From positions 248,001 through 312,000 of the forward strand of contig BSDZ01000032.1 in assembly GCA_030268105.1 (NCBI GenBank): 64,000 nt of DNA, in the 5' to 3' direction. Positions 60,727-64,000 of this stretch are shown piece by piece. The translations under genes were made by a program, and so were the position numbers. The notes under the pieces were generated by a model. The model was not told where the DNA came from. It worked only from the letters and a program-made list of their open reading frames with translations, and ran no database searches. Within the stretch, counting starts at the first letter, position 1. Each line of letters starts with the position of its first letter. The DNA is from Volvox africanus (taxonomy: Eukaryota; Chlorophyta; Chlorophyceae; Chlamydomonadales; Volvocaceae).

Positions 60727-62564
60727 ACACACAAGCACACACAAGCACAAGCACACACAAGCACAAGGACACACAAGCAGAAGCACACACAAGCACAAGC
60801 ACACACAAGCACAAGCACACACAAGCTGCTTGTGCGCACATATACACGCACACACACACAAGTTCACACACAAACACATAGTCAAGCACACATACACACA
60901 CAAGCAAGCAAACACATGCACTAGCAAACACTAGCACAAGCCCACATAAGCACAAGCCCACACAAGCACAAGCCCACACAAGCACAAGCACACATACACA
61001 CAAGCTCACACAAGCACAAGGACACACAAGCAAGCACACACATACACACACAAGCACTAGCACACACAAGCACACACACACACACGCGCGCAAGCAAACA
61101 CACACAAGCACAAGCACACACAAGCAGAAGGACACACAAGCACAAGCACACACAAGCTGCTTGTGCACACATATACACGCACACACACAAAAGCTCACAC
61201 ACAAACACATACTCAAGCACACACACAAACACAAGCAAGCACACACATGCACTAGCAAACACTAGCACACGCCTACACACACACACACACACAAGCAAGA
61301 GCAATTACAAATACACACACACACACACAAGCACAAGCACACACAAGCACAGGCACAGACAAGCACAAGCACACACAAGCACAAGCACACACAAGCACAA
61401 GCCCAAACAAGCACAAGCACAGACAAGTACAGGCACACACAAGCATACACACGCACAAACACACACACACACACACAAGCAAGCACACACAAGCACTAGC
61501 AAACACAAGCACACACACACACAAACACACACGCAAGCAAACACACACAAGCACAAGCACACACAATCAGAAGGACACACAAGCAGAAGCACACACAAGC
61601 ACAAGCCCATACAAGCACAAGCACACACAAGCTGCTTGTGCACTCATATACACGCACACACACACAAGCTCACACACAAACACAAGCAAGCACACACACG
61701 CACTAGCAAACACTAGCACAGGCCCACACAAGCACAAGCCCACACAAGCACAAGCCCACACAAGCACAAGCACAAGCACACACACACACACAAGCACACA
61801 CAAGCACAAGCACACACAAGCAAGCACACAAACACACACACAAGCACTAGCAAACACAAGCACACACACACACACGCGCGCAAGCAAACACACAAGCACA
61901 CACAAGCTGCTTGTGCACACATATACACGCACATACACACACAAGCTCACACACAAACACATACTCAAGCACACACACACACACAAGCTCACACACAAAC
62001 ACAAACTCAAGCACACACACAAACACATACTCAAGCACACACACACACACACACAAGCAAGCACACACACACACAAGCAAGCACACACACAAGCAAGCAC
62101 AAGCACAAGCAAGCACAGGCAAGGACAAACACAAGCACAAGCACACACAAGCACAGGCACACACAAGCACAAGCCCAAACAAGCACAAGCACAGACAAGC
62201 ACAGGCACAGACAAGCATACACACACATAAACACACACACACACACAAGCAAGCACACACAAGCACTAGCAAACACAAGCACACACACACACAAACACAC
62301 ACGCAAGCAAACACACACAAGCACAAGCACACACAACCAGAAGGACACACAAGCAGAAGCACACACAAGCACAAGCACACACAAGCACAAGCACAGGCAC
62401 ACACACACACACACACAAGCACGGCACACACAAGCACAAGCACACACAAGCACAGGCACAGACAAGCACAAGCACACACAAGCACAAGCACACACAAGCT
62501 GCTTGTGCACACATATACACGCACACACACACAAGCTCACACACAAACACAAGCAAGCACACAC
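60727..62564. repeat. 1.84-kb CACACAAG / CACAAG satellite with recurring palindromic block
   Basis: Nearly pure CACACA(A)G and CACAAGC units on the plus strand. A recurring block, CACAAGCTGCTTGTG then a C/T-variable CACATATACACGC, occurs near 60,827, 61,153, 61,627, 61,902 and 62,495. Its first 15 bases are a palindrome with 7-bp arms. Spacings are irregular (about 330, 470, 275 and 590 bp), indicating segmental duplications within the satellite. Long open frames on both strands here are products of the repeat, not genes. Confidence 0.92.
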
Positions 62565-63387
62565 TGTTGTACCTCTCGTTCGCGTTTGCTCATAGTATCT
62601 GCACGTCTGGGGACTATCGACACAGATGCGCGAGCACTTGCAAGTACAGCAAGGCAAGCGAGAGCAAACAGAGACAGCGGAAGACTTCAAGACGAAGAGA
62701 GATATAACTTACAGTTTTACGGATCAGAACGATGCAATGGACGAAATCGCCGTCAGCGCCGGAAGCAAGCAATCATCACGCGGCGGTGATTAGCGAAGTT
62801 CAGGCTTAGCTCGGGCTAAGTAGAATAGTGTATAGAAATAGTTATTTAGAACACACGAGTGTTCTCCGGTATCGAATATCTTGTCTAGCTTAGCCGTCCT
62901 CGCATCTGTTATACTCGCAGCATCGCAGTGCCGTACGATTCACATTAGGAGGCCGATCCTAGATGTGACAACCCTACTGCGTGTGGGCGATGTCTACTCG
63001 TAACAACGTGTAAGCCTTTCCGGCATTCGCATGATGCAAGGGTCCGGATAACGATATCCGGTTGCAGGGCATGTATCGCGACGAGTGCGGCGCTCTCAAC
63101 GTGTGCTTAAATGAAGTAATATTATATCAGACAATATTACTTATCGTTTCGTAGCACGAGCATAATGCGCACTTCAATGCTTCGGGCTTTCATGCATGCT
63201 AGGCGGATTTGCCATGGTGCGATGTCGCGATGGGTAATGACAACATGCCAAATGCATATATAAATGTATGCGAATACATTTATATCATGCAGATTCATTC
63301 ATATGTAATGCGTTCATCACAAAAGCACTTCGCCTCATAGGATCGCGTCGACCTACGCGTCGGCGGAAAATGAACCGTAGCACAACA
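62565..63387 (-). mobile_element. 3' LTR of a Ty3/gypsy element (about 823 bp)
   Basis: The ends are TGTTGT (62,565) and ACAACA (63,387), perfect inverted termini in plus-strand view. On the minus strand the LTR directly follows a polypurine tract and the pol stop codon, as expected. It contains GTAATATT/AATATTAC and TGCATATATAAATGTATGCG-type AT-rich segments that could hold the promoter. The other LTR lies outside the window. Confidence 0.75.
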
Positions 63388-63404
63388 ATTATCCCCCCTC
63401 CCGT
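63388..63404 (-). promoter_or_regulatory. Polypurine tract of the gypsy element
   Basis: On the minus strand ACGGGAGGGGGGATAAT sits immediately before the LTR. This is the usual plus-strand DNA primer position. Confidence 0.7.
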
Positions 63405-63446
63405 ATGCAGCGTCCTCGCTGCATCATACAGCATCGACTGCAGGGG

Positions 63447-64000
63447 TCATTGGGCTTGCGTGGCACGTTTGCGGGCTTCTTCGAGCAGGGGTTTCATGTC
63501 CTGTGAGAAGTTGCGTGCCGGTTCCCATGAGTTGTGCTCATCGGTATACCCTGTCCACTTAACCAAGTACTCGTGTACTGTTCGCTTACGTCGGTGTCGG
63601 CCCACACGACGCGCGCGATAATCTAACACCCGCTCCACATCGTAAAACTTCTGTTTACCAGCGATCCAGGTCTCGGGAACTGGTTCGATCGCTGCGGGGA
63701 CGTTAGCAGGCTCAGGGACGGGCTCCGTACCACGATACGGACGAACAAGCGATACGTGAAATGTGGGGTGAATGGTCATATCAGTGGGCAATGCAAGCTC
63801 CACAGCCACATTCCCAACCATGCGCACGACAGGATACGGACCAATCCAACGGGGTAAGAGTTTTCGGGATCCGTCGGCCAAGGAACGCAAGTTCTTGGTG
63901 CTTAGCAACACGAGTTGCCCCTCCGAAAACGTCACATCCTGCTTGGATTTGTTATAGTATTCCGTCGTTCGTTGCTGCGCCGCGTCCAAACACGACTTCG
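63447..64000 (-). CDS. Ty3/gypsy integrase C-terminus with chromodomain (partial, runs off window)
   Basis: The minus-strand frame is open from the window edge to a stop at 63,447. It starts in the integrase C-terminal region (EYYNKSKQDVTFSEGQLVLL), passes the GPYPVVRMVGNVAVELALP and HPTFHVSLVRPY segments (GPY/F module), then a linker. It ends in a chromodomain: FYDVERVLDYR, EYLVKWTGYTDEHNSWEP. The chromodomain aromatic positions (Y/F, W, W) are present. Chromodomain gypsy elements (chromoviruses) use it to choose heterochromatic targets. No defect is seen in the part present. Confidence 0.93.
   Translation of the reverse strand, partial: KSCLDAAQQRTTEYYNKSKQDVTFSEGQLVLLSTKNLRSLADGSRKLLPRWIGPYPVVRMVGNVAVELALPTDMTIHPTFHVSLVRPYRGTEPVPEPANVPAAIEPVPETWIAGKQKFYDVERVLDYRARRVGRHRRKRTVHEYLVKWTGYTDEHNSWEPARNFSQDMKPLLEEARKRATQAQ

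Noticed and set aside
60725..62690. Several open frames of 100-290 codons (His/Thr/Lys-rich on plus, Cys/Val/Leu-rich on minus)
   Set aside because: They are translations of the CACACAAG satellite in different frames; stop-free simply because of the repeat.

Overview
The window looks like nuclear DNA of a green alga, most likely a chlamydomonadalean/volvocine species. It has intron-dense protein genes with GT-AG introns and short exons, alanine-, glycine- and proline-rich linkers, and Ty1/copia and chromodomain Ty3/gypsy retrotransposons. The species itself is inferred. There is no rRNA gene, no CRISPR array and no convincing functional tRNA gene.

Left half (about 1-40 kb) is gene-bearing. 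From 13.8 down to about 3.0 kb on the minus strand lies a many-exon gene for syndetin (VPS50, endosomal EARP tethering subunit). Then comes an orphan exon with the PIG-W/GWT1 signature (14.84 kb), followed by a long plus-strand exon series (15-27.5 kb) for an unrecognised, apparently membrane-spanning protein that ends in a U-box ubiquitin-ligase domain. CCT3 (chaperonin TCP-1 gamma) runs on the minus strand from 35.5 to 29.4 kb. A NIMA-related kinase (NEK) runs on the plus strand from 35.86 to 39.86 kb. CCT3 and NEK are divergent and share a 338-bp promoter region.

One CCT3 intron (about 30.4-32.8 kb) contains about 2.1 kb of AT-rich DNA with decayed bacterial genes: the 3' end of ffh (SRP54), a UPF0434/YcaR-like gene and the C-terminus of a Tn3-type transposase. 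A second AT-rich patch (47.9-48.2 kb) encodes an ankyrin repeat and sits among copia relics. These look like old transfers from a Rickettsiales-like endosymbiont.

Right half (about 40.9-64 kb) is repetitive. It holds a fold-back (TIR) element, several broken copia elements in both orientations, a possible tRNA-derived pol III promoter, and about 6.4 near-identical head-to-tail copies of a 1,313-bp unit (49,254-57,713). The unit appears to be an internally deleted copia element (LTR-like block, gag zinc-knuckle scrap, RNase H tail). Beyond it lie LTR fragments and a copia element with an intact gag-protease frame. That element's pol is cut off at a 1.84-kb CACACAAG-type satellite with a recurring palindrome-bearing block. 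Last is the 3' end of a gypsy element (LTR with TGTTGT/ACAACA ends, polypurine tract, integrase C-terminus with chromodomain) on the minus strand.

Exon limits come from reading splice signals and comparing with remembered family sequences. Those given to the base have GT/AG support; the rest are approximate.
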